Positions 7,540 through 14,588 are shown, counted from the stretch's first letter. The stretch is DNA of 15,005 nucleotides from JBLHUT01 sp047629975 (GCA_047629975.1 JBLHUT010000050.1:1-15005); one strand, 5' to 3'. Program-made: numbers and translations. The notes: generated by a model not told the origin, from the letters alone.

Positions 7540-8136
7540 TCAGGTGGCGAACAGCAACACGACACAGGCCGCAATAAGTGCAGCCATGATCAGGTTGAAC
7601 ATCTTCAGCCGGCGGGGGGTGTTGATCCACCGTGTCAAGGCACGCCCCGTCAACGCCCATGCCGACGCGCTTCCAAGTCCTGCGACGATGGATACGGCAG
7701 CAACAATCATGGCGGATTCAAAAACTGCACCTGCGATAATAAACTGTGTGGTGATTGCAATGGCCATGGTCCACGCCTTGGGGTTTATCCACTGGAACGC
7801 AGCTGCTTCGACAAACTTGAACGGGCGGCGGCGGCTTTCGCCGTTACCCAGCCCGCCTGCGGTTGCGATCTTCCATGCGAGCCACAACAAGATGATTGCG
7901 CCACCCCACCTAAGCCCCTCGCGCAACAATGAAGACGCCTGAAAGACACCGCCGAGGAAGAACCCGACGATAAAAATCATGACTGCGAAACCGACGGCAA
8001 TACCCAGAATATGCGGCAATGTCCGACGATACCCGAAGGTTGCGCCCGAGCTTGCCACCAACGCGTTGTTGGGACCGGGCGTAAAGGCTGCGGTACTGGT
8101 CAGCGCAACAAGCGCTACAAACATTTCAAAGGTCAT
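7540..8136 (-). CDS. LysE/RhtB-family exporter, first copy
   Basis: This 198-residue membrane protein of the LysE/RhtB superfamily has the motif TPGPNNALVASSGATFGYRR (about 19-38) and FQWINPKAWTMAI. Its hydrophobic segments span nearly the whole length. A GTG at 8142 is in frame, but the ATG at 8136 is preferred because AGGA sits 7 bases upstream of it and would touch the GTG. The gene overlaps the end of the CCA-enzyme gene by 11 bases. It resembles the following gene in both motifs but differs through most of its length, so the pair is an old duplication rather than a recent one. Substrate unknown; threonine, homoserine or lysine-like compounds are family examples. Confidence 0.91.
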   Translation of the reverse strand: MTFEMFVALVALTSTAAFTPGPNNALVASSGATFGYRRTLPHILGIAVGFAVMIFIVGFFLGGVFQASSLLREGLRWGGAIILLWLAWKIATAGGLGNGESRRRPFKFVEAAAFQWINPKAWTMAIAITTQFIIAGAVFESAMIVAAVSIVAGLGSASAWALTGRALTRWINTPRRLKMFNLIMAALIAACVVLLFAT

Positions 8137-9289
8137 GCGCACGTCCTAAAAGCTGGGTCCGCGATAACCTGAAATCCGAGGCGATCCAATCGCATTCGAG
8201 GTGTTTCAGCGCTTTGCCCAAGGCGGGGCCTGTCAATTCCGGCATCAGATCCGCCGCCCGGATTGGAAAATCTGCACTTGCCCCGCGTCGAACTTCGATC
8301 TGGTCCGGCAACGGCTGCTCCAACCAGACGGCCCTCACGAGTAACGCGCAGGTCGCTTCTGCGACCCCGAGGCGATAGCCGAGTTCTGCCGGCGCGGCAG
8401 CGCCGGCTGCCGCTGCGCGCAAAACCGCCAATCTGCGGGCCTGCACTTTGCTGAGCCGCAACCGGTTTTGCGCCCCCTCGCCACCCATACTTGCCAGTCG
8501 GGTCATTGCGTCTGCGTCGACCCCGAGGCCGTTCTCCAGATGCACCAAACGCGCCAAACCTGTCCCGTCGGATCCCGGCAATATCGCGTTCAGGACGCCG
8601 CAAGCTGACATTGCCGCAACCGCCGGTGCCGGATCCGGGGCTGCGAGTAATTTGTAAACTTCGGCTCCGATCCGCTCATGCGATACCAATTCAAGCCCTG
8701 AAATCCCTTGCGCACAGGCAGCAAGCGCGTCTGCATCAATCCCGCCCTCCGGATCGCCGTACCATGCCTGAAACCGGAAAAACCGCAAAATCCGAAGGAA
8801 GTCTTCGGCGACCCGATCCGACGCGGTGCCGACAAACCGCACCCGCCGCGCCAACAGGTCGGCCAACCCTTCAAGCGGGTCCACGACCAAACCCCGTGCG
8901 TCGCAGTAAAGCGCGTTCATCGTAAAGTCCCGTCGGGCGGCGTCCTCCAACACATTTTTGGAAAAGACCACCTGTGCGTGGCGCCCGTCAGTGTGGACGT
9001 CTTTGCGAAACGTTGTTACCTCGATGGGAATCCCGTGGATAACGACAGTGACAGTGCCGTGGTCGATCCCTGTCGGAACAGCTTTTATCCCGTGGTCTGC
9101 GGTTAGCGCAAGAACCTGTTCGGGGCGGGCATCTGTCGCCATGTCAAGGTCGCTCGCGGGCAGGCCGAGTAATGCGTTGCGCACGCTACCCCCCACAAAC
9201 AAAGCCTGAAACCCGTTTTCTTCCAACAGCTTCGCGACTGTTTGCGCCGCAGGGCTTTTTAGCCAGCTTGCGTCGTGAATGAGTGTCAT
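8126..9289 (-). CDS. cca: CCA tRNA nucleotidyltransferase
   Basis: This 387-residue class II tRNA nucleotidyltransferase adds or repairs the CCA end of tRNAs using CTP and ATP. The motifs are in order: GGSVRNALLG (33-42), the metal-binding DLDMATDA (47-54, Asp47 and Asp49), RRDFTMNAL (119-127), RILRFFRFQAW (166-176) and ERIGAE (205-210). The C-terminal part is Ala-rich, as in alphaproteobacterial members, and there is no HD domain. A poly(A) polymerase is the main alternative, but length and motifs favour the CCA enzyme. The ATG overlaps the preceding NUDIX stop in ATGA. The end overlaps the LysE gene. Confidence 0.93.
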   Translation of the reverse strand: MTLIHDASWLKSPAAQTVAKLLEENGFQALFVGGSVRNALLGLPASDLDMATDARPEQVLALTADHGIKAVPTGIDHGTVTVVIHGIPIEVTTFRKDVHTDGRHAQVVFSKNVLEDAARRDFTMNALYCDARGLVVDPLEGLADLLARRVRFVGTASDRVAEDFLRILRFFRFQAWYGDPEGGIDADALAACAQGISGLELVSHERIGAEVYKLLAAPDPAPAVAAMSACGVLNAILPGSDGTGLARLVHLENGLGVDADAMTRLASMGGEGAQNRLRLSKVQARRLAVLRAAAAGAAAPAELGYRLGVAEATCALLVRAVWLEQPLPDQIEVRRGASADFPIRAADLMPELTGPALGKALKHLECDWIASDFRLSRTQLLGRAHDL

Positions 9290-9888
9290 GCAGCGTTATC
9301 CGCCAACGCCCGCAAGATGCGCGCGGTTGCCCCCCAAATGTAATAAGGCCCGAATGGCACAGCATAATACCGTCGATCAGTTCCGCGCCAGAGCCTGCTT
9401 TCCACACGAAAACTGTCGGGCCGCATGACATGCTCCAAAGGGACGGTAAAGGCTTCCTCGACCTCGCCGGCCTCCGGTTTCGGAATGAAATGGCCGTGCA
9501 CCAGACCCAGAACAGGGGTCACAAGATATCCCGTCACGGTCTCATGCGGCGATAACGTGCCCAGAACCTCGACCTGTGCAGGGTCCAGCCCGATCTCTTC
9601 ATGCGCCTCGCGCAAGGCCGCGGCTGTTACATTCGCATCGTCCGGGTCGACCTTGCCGCCCGGAAACGCGATTTGACCGGGATGATGCTTGAGCCGCGAC
9701 GAGCGTTTGGTCAGATGCAGGCGCATGTCTTTGGCCTGCACCGCTACCAGCACGCCGGCGGGACGCAGCTTGCGCCCCGGGGCCAACGTGACCGGCAGAT
9801 TCAGGTCAAAATCCGATGATGGCGCCGACCGGTGCTGCGAGGCCGCGCGGAATGCCGCCAGAAGCTGCGCGGGGTCAGGGCGCGTCAT
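9286..9888 (-). CDS. NUDIX CoA pyrophosphatase (NudL/YeaB-like)
   Basis: This 200-residue NUDIX hydrolase probably cleaves coenzyme A or acyl-CoA into phosphopantetheine and 3',5'-ADP. The CoA-specific motif before the NUDIX box is recognisable: LTKRSSRLKHHPGQIAFPGG (59-78). The box continues with GKVDPDDANVTAAALREAHE and EIGL (78-101). It has one extra residue between the Asp-Asp and REAHEE compared with the generic box, as is usual for CoA pyrophosphatases. Its ATG lies inside the last codons of hslO (14-base overlap), with CAGGG just upstream, and its end overlaps cca by 4 bases. Confidence 0.9.
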   Translation of the reverse strand: MTRPDPAQLLAAFRAASQHRSAPSSDFDLNLPVTLAPGRKLRPAGVLVAVQAKDMRLHLTKRSSRLKHHPGQIAFPGGKVDPDDANVTAAALREAHEEIGLDPAQVEVLGTLSPHETVTGYLVTPVLGLVHGHFIPKPEAGEVEEAFTVPLEHVMRPDSFRVESRLWRGTDRRYYAVPFGPYYIWGATARILRALADNAA

Positions 9889-10903
9889 TGCCCTGATCCC
9901 CGGCGGGTGTCACGGCGTCCGACCCCAGTGTTTCGGGGGCCATCTCGTAATGCGCCCCGCAGAACTGGCAGTCTGCGGTGACGACCCCGTCGTCGGTGAC
10001 CATCTCGTTGATATCTTCGGACGAATAGATCGACAGGCTTGTGCGAACTGTTTGTTCTGAGCAACTGCATCCGAAATGAACCGCTTGGGGGTCAAAGACG
10101 CGAGGGATTTCCTCGCTGAACAAGCGCACGAGCAGCTCTGTCGGCTGAACGGTTGGTCCGATCAACTCAAGATCCTCGACAGTATCGAGCAGGATGTTCG
10201 CGCGGTTCCAGTTTTCTTCGGCATCGCCCTCAAGCATGTCCGACGCGGCCATCAATCCGCCATCGCCGCTGCCACCGGCCACCGGCCCGCCTTGACCACC
10301 GACCAGTGGCGACGCCTTTGGCATGTGTTGCAACATCACGCCGCCCGCCCGCCAGCTTTGCGTTTCTCCGGGCATCTGGTTGCGGCCAAACGAGACCTGA
10401 AACCGGGTCGGAAGCTGCTCTGATTGGGCAAAATATGTCTCTGCACAAGCCGAGAGCGACCCGCCCGCAAGTGGCGTGATGCCCTGATACGGGACCATAC
10501 CTTCGCCCTGGTCTATCAGGATCGCAAAATAGCCCTTTCCGATCATATCGAACGGGCGCGCCGCATCCAGTGCAGCATCGGCGTCATATCCGGCATAGGC
10601 CCGAATGCGTGCGGGGGCTCCGTCGCTGGGGGGGCCGTAATAATCGGTCGCAATCAGCCGCACCGGCCCGTCACCGCGCACTTGTAACGACAGCTTCCAG
10701 CGCAGCTTGATCGTTTGCCCGATCATTGCCGTCAACAACGCGGCCTCTGCGATCAGTGCTTCGACGGCGGGAGGATAATTATGCTGCTCCAACACCTGAT
10801 CCAGCGCGTTGTCCAGACGGGCAACGCGGCCGCGAATGTCACTGCGGTCAAGTTGGAAAGGCAGAACGGTATCGTCCCACGCAATTTTCGATCCAATAGC
10901 CAT
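9875..10903 (-). CDS. hslO: Hsp33 redox-regulated holdase chaperone
   Basis: This 342-residue Hsp33 is a cytoplasmic chaperone switched on by oxidation. The zinc-binding cysteines are C279 and C281 (GCSCSE) and C312 and C315 (CQFCGAHY), the CXC/CX2C pattern that senses oxidants. The N-terminal substrate-binding domain contains the region from about VRGDGPVRLIATDYYG (75-90) to YQGITPLAGGSL (139-150). A Gly-rich, probably flexible insert (about 197-226) precedes the linker, and the C-terminus extends beyond the zinc centre, making it longer than the E. coli protein. The open frame reaches 11089, but the ATG at 10903 is chosen because AAGGAAA is upstream and the family N-terminus fits. It appears to be the first gene of the minus-strand operon and diverges from a second NUDIX gene. 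Confidence 0.94.
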   Translation of the reverse strand: MAIGSKIAWDDTVLPFQLDRSDIRGRVARLDNALDQVLEQHNYPPAVEALIAEAALLTAMIGQTIKLRWKLSLQVRGDGPVRLIATDYYGPPSDGAPARIRAYAGYDADAALDAARPFDMIGKGYFAILIDQGEGMVPYQGITPLAGGSLSACAETYFAQSEQLPTRFQVSFGRNQMPGETQSWRAGGVMLQHMPKASPLVGGQGGPVAGGSGDGGLMAASDMLEGDAEENWNRANILLDTVEDLELIGPTVQPTELLVRLFSEEIPRVFDPQAVHFGCSCSEQTVRTSLSIYSSEDINEMVTDDGVVTADCQFCGAHYEMAPETLGSDAVTPAGDQGNDAP

Positions 10904-10981
10904 TGGGGATTTCCTTACGCTTCTGCACTTGGCATATCTTACGGACATAGGCGCGGCAACGCCTGTAGAAAAGGGGCAAAC
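10904..10981. promoter_or_regulatory. Divergent promoter region between hslO and a NUDIX gene
   Basis: This 78-base spacer must hold the start signals for both hslO (minus) and the NUDIX gene (plus). The minus strand has AAGGAAA (10916-10910) as the hslO ribosome site, and the plus strand has AAAAGGGG ahead of the NUDIX ATG. A small hairpin, AGGCG/CGCCT with a 6-base loop (10949-10964, extendable by A-U and G-U), lies just upstream of the NUDIX site. I could not assign clear -35 and -10 boxes or a heat-shock sigma site. Confidence 0.4.
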
Positions 10982-11416
10982 ATGATACGCCGATTTGGAG
11001 AGCCGGTGAAACCGGACCAGACGTACCGCATGCGCCCCGGGGCCTATGCGGTGATTTTGCGTGGGGATGCTATCTTGTTGACCCATCAATCATCGCCGGA
11101 ACCGGAATTTCAGTTGCCTGGTGGCGGTATCGACCGTGGAGAGCACACCCTACCGGCGCTGCACCGCGAAGTGATGGAGGAAACCGGCTGGACTGTGCAG
11201 ATCAAAGGACGCCTTGGTGCGTTCCGTCGCTTTACGTTCATGCCGGAATATGACCTGTGGGCTGAAAAGCTGTGTACAATCTACATCGCGTCACCGGGGC
11301 GCCGTGTCGGAGCGCCGGTCGAACAGGGCCATATGGCGGTCTGGATGCCGCAACGAGAGGCGGTCGATCTGTTGGGCAATCCGGGAGACCGTCATTTTTT
11401 GAACAGTCTGCTGTAA
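10982..11416 (+). CDS. NUDIX hydrolase
   Basis: This 144-residue protein carries a fully canonical NUDIX box at 48-70: Gly48, Glu54, then REVMEETGW (62-70), matching GX5EX7REUXEEXGU. Upstream is a beta-rich N-terminus with YAVILRGDAILLTHQ. It probably hydrolyses a nucleoside diphosphate linked to another group; the specific substrate cannot be told. It differs from the CoA-type NUDIX gene nearby in lacking the CoA motif. The ATG at 10982 is preceded by AAAAGGGG. The gene diverges from hslO and converges on the phosphatase gene, with only 3 bases between the two stops. Confidence 0.87.
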   Translation: MIRRFGEPVKPDQTYRMRPGAYAVILRGDAILLTHQSSPEPEFQLPGGGIDRGEHTLPALHREVMEETGWTVQIKGRLGAFRRFTFMPEYDLWAEKLCTIYIASPGRRVGAPVEQGHMAVWMPQREAVDLLGNPGDRHFLNSLL

Positions 11417-11419
11417 AGC

Positions 11420-12712
11420 TCACAACCTCGTTTCGTATGCTGCCGGGCCGCCAAATTCAAAAAGGGCCGCACTCACATCGTCGGGGAAATCGGCATCTTC
11501 GGCATAGGCGGTCAAATCCCAGATAAGAGTTTCCATAAAACTGGTACCGCTAATTTTTGCATTTTTCTGAAGTAATTCGGAAAACCCGTCGGTATCCAGC
11601 AAAGTCCCGTCGGGGTCGGGACATTCGGTTATCCCATCTGAAATCAGCAGGAGCCGATCGCCGGTTTCAAGCTTTGCAAAGACAGTTTCGTACCCGATAT
11701 CCTCGATCAGCCCGATCGGGGGACCACCGTTGCCGATGTATTCGATCTGGCCATCTGCACGCTGAATGGCCGGATGCGGATGCCCGGCCTGCACAAAGGC
11801 CACAGCGCCGGTCACAAGGTCGATATCGGCAAAAACCATCGTGAAATAGTTTTCGGTCTGCATTTCTGTCAAAAGCAAATGGTTGAGCAGTGCGGCAATC
11901 TTGTCGGGGGAGTGGGCGCTGTTGGCACCGACGCTCTCCTCGGTCAGGGCAATATTTTGCTCGGCCGACCCGCTTGACAGATAACCGGCCAGGCGTGCGG
12001 TCATCAGGGCCGAGGTCACGCCGTGACCGGAGACATCGATCGAAAAAACAGCCAGTCGCGTCGCATTGATCGGAAAAAAGCCCACAAGGTCGCCGCCGAC
12101 ATGGCCCGCAGGGCGCAGAAGCAGTGAAACCTGAGAGGGACCGAACCGGCGAAACCGTTCTTTGACCAACGATTGTTGCAGTTTGCGCGCCTCGATCAGA
12201 TCACGATCGAGAGAATCATAGAGGTGGCTTATCTCGGTCAGGGTCTTTGTGATCAGGTGGTTTTTGGCGACCAATTCTTCCTGCATCGCGAGGATCCGCT
12301 CGCCTGCGGTCAATCTGGCACGAAGTTCTTCGGCATTTACCGGCTTTGTCAGGAAATCATCGGCCCCTGCATCGAGTCCCTGCGCAATCTCGCTGACGTC
12401 ACTTTTCGAGGTGAGCAACAGGAAATACCCGTAACTTTCGCGCTTGAGTTGGCGAAACTGTGCGCAAAACTCCGGCCCAAGCATTTCGGGCATCATCCAG
12501 TCGCTGAGCACCAGATCGAAATTCTGGCTGCGACATAGCTCCAGTGCCACGATACCCGACTCAGCTTCGGTGACGATATAGCCCCAACGACGCAACAAGG
12601 CGCGCAGGATCTTGCGCTGCAGGCGGCTGTCATCAACGATCAGAACCTGCCGCGGAACGCTTGGGGGGGCGTGTTGCTCCGGTGTGTCACAGCGGGGGTC
12701 CGGCGCACTCAC
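11420..12712 (-). CDS. Response regulator with PP2C-type (RsbU/SpoIIE-like) phosphatase domain
   Basis: This is a 430-residue cytoplasmic protein. Residues 20-140 form a receiver domain with Asp27, Asp28, the phospho-acceptor Asp71 (SDWMMPE), Thr101 and Lys123. A helical linker follows (about 140-190). Residues 195-430 are a PP2C-type phosphatase with GGDL (207-210), DVSGHG (226-231), SDGITE (358-363) and DDVSA (411-415), all metal-binding Asp positions kept. Such proteins dephosphorylate anti-sigma antagonists in partner-switching systems. The architecture resembles RbaY of Rhodobacter capsulatus; that assignment is an inference. Translation starts at GTG with a good AGGAG 6 bases upstream. 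The divergent Hpt gene next door is a likely phosphate donor or sink for its receiver. Confidence 0.92.
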   Translation of the reverse strand: MSAPDPRCDTPEQHAPPSVPRQVLIVDDSRLQRKILRALLRRWGYIVTEAESGIVALELCRSQNFDLVLSDWMMPEMLGPEFCAQFRQLKRESYGYFLLLTSKSDVSEIAQGLDAGADDFLTKPVNAEELRARLTAGERILAMQEELVAKNHLITKTLTEISHLYDSLDRDLIEARKLQQSLVKERFRRFGPSQVSLLLRPAGHVGGDLVGFFPINATRLAVFSIDVSGHGVTSALMTARLAGYLSSGSAEQNIALTEESVGANSAHSPDKIAALLNHLLLTEMQTENYFTMVFADIDLVTGAVAFVQAGHPHPAIQRADGQIEYIGNGGPPIGLIEDIGYETVFAKLETGDRLLLISDGITECPDPDGTLLDTDGFSELLQKNAKISGTSFMETLIWDLTAYAEDADFPDDVSAALFEFGGPAAYETRL

Positions 12713-12906
12713 TCTTGTCTCCTCTTCCGGTCGGGACTCTGACTATGCCTCTACATCGCTGTTCCGGCTTAATAGGGCGTAAATGAACAAAGTTTTATTG
12801 GCTTTGCCGAGCCGGACCCGAAGGGTCAACCAAGGCTTAAGGTCTGGCCGGTAAGCTTGTTGTTGTGGTGATCCGTAGTTTTCAGAATGCAGGTGGGAAG
12901 CATGAC
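12713..12906. promoter_or_regulatory. Divergent intergenic region of the phosphatase and Hpt genes
   Basis: These 194 bases separate two outward-reading genes and should carry both promoters. They hold a perfect 7-base inverted repeat, TCCGGCT (12763-12769) and AGCCGGA (12810-12816), flanking an AT-rich 40-base centre. A small GACCC/GGGTC hairpin follows (12815-12827). In the AT-rich part, TTAA-N7-TAAA (12769-12783) is one base off the alphaproteobacterial CtrA site TTAA-N7-TTAA. AGGAG for the phosphatase is at 12723-12719 on the minus strand. No convincing -35/-10 pair was found. Confidence 0.4.
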
Positions 12907-13227
12907 ATGATTGATTGGGACCGTGTGGACGAGTTGCGTCGAGAGGTCGGAGATGAAGATTTCTCTGAAATCGTGGCATTGTTTCTGGATGAGGTGGCCG
13001 AGGTTGCAGACCGCTTGCGCAGCGCGCAGCCTTCCGAGACGCTGGTCGAGGATTTCCATTTCCTAAAGGGATGTGCGTTGAATCTGGGCTTTTTTACGCT
13101 GGCAGGGCTGTGTCAAAAAGGCGAGACATCCGGTGCCAGCAGGTCAGAGATCGAACAGCTTCTGCTTTGTTATGACCGCTCGCTCGGGGCCTTTTCCGGA
13201 TGGTCCAAGCGTTTGGTCGATGCCTAG
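12907..13227 (+). CDS. Free-standing Hpt (histidine phosphotransfer) protein
   Basis: This 106-residue, mostly helical protein is about the size of a lone Hpt domain. The phosphorylated His is His51 in HFLKGCALNLGF, a close match to the Hpt pattern HXLKGXAXXLG. Helices before it (about 5-40) and after it (about 62-100) would make the four-helix bundle. It has no kinase or receiver domain, so it should act as an intermediate in a phosphorelay. The frame is open upstream, but the ATG at 12907 is chosen because it follows GGTGGGAAG and starts the domain cleanly. It diverges from the receiver-phosphatase gene. Its end is 9 bases from the ilvA stop, reading towards it. Confidence 0.88.
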   Translation: MIDWDRVDELRREVGDEDFSEIVALFLDEVAEVADRLRSAQPSETLVEDFHFLKGCALNLGFFTLAGLCQKGETSGASRSEIEQLLLCYDRSLGAFSGWSKRLVDA

Positions 13228-13236
13228 GCACCGGCT

Positions 13237-14481
13237 TCAGACGATGAATTCCGCCAGCATCTCGTCTTGGGTAATGTCGTGAAAATCGAATCCGGCGGTA
13301 GTAAGACGCGCAAAGAGCGATTCGAAATCTTCGGGGCTTTTTGTTTCGAGCCCAAGAAGGACAGAGCCGAAATTACGGGCCGATTTTTTCAGGTATTCGA
13401 ACCGGGCAATATCGTCGTTTGGCCCCAGCAGCCCTAAAAAATCCCGCAAGGCGCCGGGCCGCTGTGGCATCCGCAAAATCAGGTATTTTTTGACCCCTGA
13501 ATAGCGAAGGGCGCGCTCTTTTACCTCTGGAAGTCGCTCGAAATCGAAATTGCCGCCCGAGGTGACGCAGACAACCCGCTTGCCGCGAATCTGCTGGGCA
13601 AGTTCGGGCAGCACGTCCAACGACAGCGCACCCGCGGGTTCCAGCACGATGCCCTCGATGTTCAATATCTCGATGATTGTGGTGCAAATCCGGTCTTCGG
13701 GGGCCAAAAGAACGCTTTCGGGGGGAACGGAGGCAAGAACCTCGAAGGTGCGCGCACCGATTCGCGCAACTGCGGCGCCGTCCACAAATGTGTCAATCTT
13801 TGGCAGAGTGACCGGTGCGCCCGCTTTCAAGGCCGCCGTAAGGCTTGCTCCCCCCATCGGCTCGACATAGCGCAGCACGGTTTGCGGGGCTTCTTGTGAC
13901 AAATAACGGGTCATGCCGGACGACAGACCACCGCCGCCAACCGGCAGGATGACCATGTCCGGTGCGCCCATTTCGGCCAGAACTTCAACCGCGACGCTGG
14001 CTTGCCCTTCGATCACATCGGGATCATCAAAGGGCGATAGAAAATGCCCGCCGGCCTCTTTGCAAAACGCCTGTGCCGCGGCAAGCGTGTCGTCGAAGTA
14101 ATCACCCGTCAATCGAACTTCGATCTGTTCGCCGCCAAAAGTCTTTGTTTTCAGGATCTTTTGCTGTGGCGTCGTCACGGGCATAAAAATAACGCCGCGC
14201 ACGCCGAAGTGTTTGCACATAAATGCGACACCTTGGGCGTGATTGCCGGCGCTGGCACACACAAACAGCTCCTGATCGGGGGCAACCTGCCGGACCTTGC
14301 GCATGGCATTGAACGCGCCGCGCAATTTATACGAGCGGACCGGCGACAGATCCTCGCGCTTGAGCCAGATGTCGGCGGCGTACCTGTCGGACAAAAAGGC
14401 ATTGTGCTGCAACGGTGTGGGCGGAAAGACGGCGCGCATCAGCACTTCGGCGGCGCGGGCTCTGGCTGCGAAATCTGTCAT
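13237..14481 (-). CDS. ilvA: Threonine ammonia-lyase (threonine dehydratase), short ACT-like form
   Basis: This 414-residue PLP enzyme converts threonine to 2-oxobutanoate and ammonia, the first step of isoleucine synthesis. The PLP lysine is Lys52 in SYKLRGAFNAM, followed by ASAGNHAQGVA (76-86), the phosphate-binding GGGGLSSG (182-189) and SGGN (308-311). A single ACT-like regulatory domain fills about 330-414, as in shorter Corynebacterium-type enzymes and unlike the two-domain E. coli form. The open frame reaches 14544, but the ATG at 14481 gives the usual MTDFAARARA start; neither start has a strong Shine-Dalgarno. It diverges from argG across a structured spacer and converges with the Hpt gene. 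Confidence 0.93.
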   Translation of the reverse strand: MTDFAARARAAEVLMRAVFPPTPLQHNAFLSDRYAADIWLKREDLSPVRSYKLRGAFNAMRKVRQVAPDQELFVCASAGNHAQGVAFMCKHFGVRGVIFMPVTTPQQKILKTKTFGGEQIEVRLTGDYFDDTLAAAQAFCKEAGGHFLSPFDDPDVIEGQASVAVEVLAEMGAPDMVILPVGGGGLSSGMTRYLSQEAPQTVLRYVEPMGGASLTAALKAGAPVTLPKIDTFVDGAAVARIGARTFEVLASVPPESVLLAPEDRICTTIIEILNIEGIVLEPAGALSLDVLPELAQQIRGKRVVCVTSGGNFDFERLPEVKERALRYSGVKKYLILRMPQRPGALRDFLGLLGPNDDIARFEYLKKSARNFGSVLLGLETKSPEDFESLFARLTTAGFDFHDITQDEMLAEFIV

Positions 14482-14588
14482 AAGTCTGGCTAACAAATTC
14501 CCGCAAGGCGCGCTATGGGGAATCGTCCTTGCTGGTCGGGGCATTCACGCGTAAACCCCGCCCCTGAATGCAGCAAGGAGCCTCTGTG
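14482..14588. promoter_or_regulatory. Divergent ilvA-argG spacer
   Basis: This 107-base spacer must contain the promoters of ilvA (minus) and argG (plus). The half next to argG is dominated by nested inverted repeats that include the argG ribosome site (listed separately). A GCTATG at 14512-14517 could be a -10 box for argG, but no good -35 is found at the expected distance. The spacer also has the repeated unit GCAAGG at 14503-14508 and 14573-14578, with its complement CCTTGC at 14527-14532. Confidence 0.45.
14503..14580 (+). promoter_or_regulatory. Structured argG leader that can hide the ribosome binding site
   Basis: The plus strand has TCCTTGCTG (14526-14534), perfectly complementary to CAGCAAGGA (14571-14579), which contains most of the argG Shine-Dalgarno AAGGAG (14575-14580). 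Directly inside is a second perfect stem, GCATTCA (14541-14547) with TGAATGC (14565-14571). The 5' bulge CGGGG (14537-14541) can pair with loop bases CCCCG (14556-14560), which would make a pseudoknot. Upstream, GCAAGG (14503-14508) could compete for CCTTGC (14527-14532) and free the ribosome site, if it is transcribed. This has the logic of an attenuator or riboswitch, but I recognise no known class. The same symmetry could instead be a DNA operator serving both genes. Confidence 0.5.

Noticed and set aside
11411..11425. Terminator between the convergent NUDIX and phosphatase genes
   Set aside because: The stops are only 3 bases apart and no GC-rich stem with a U-tract is present.
13225..13245. 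Terminator between the convergent Hpt and ilvA genes
   Set aside because: Only the short palindrome CCTAGG and a few GC bases are seen, with no stem and U-tract.
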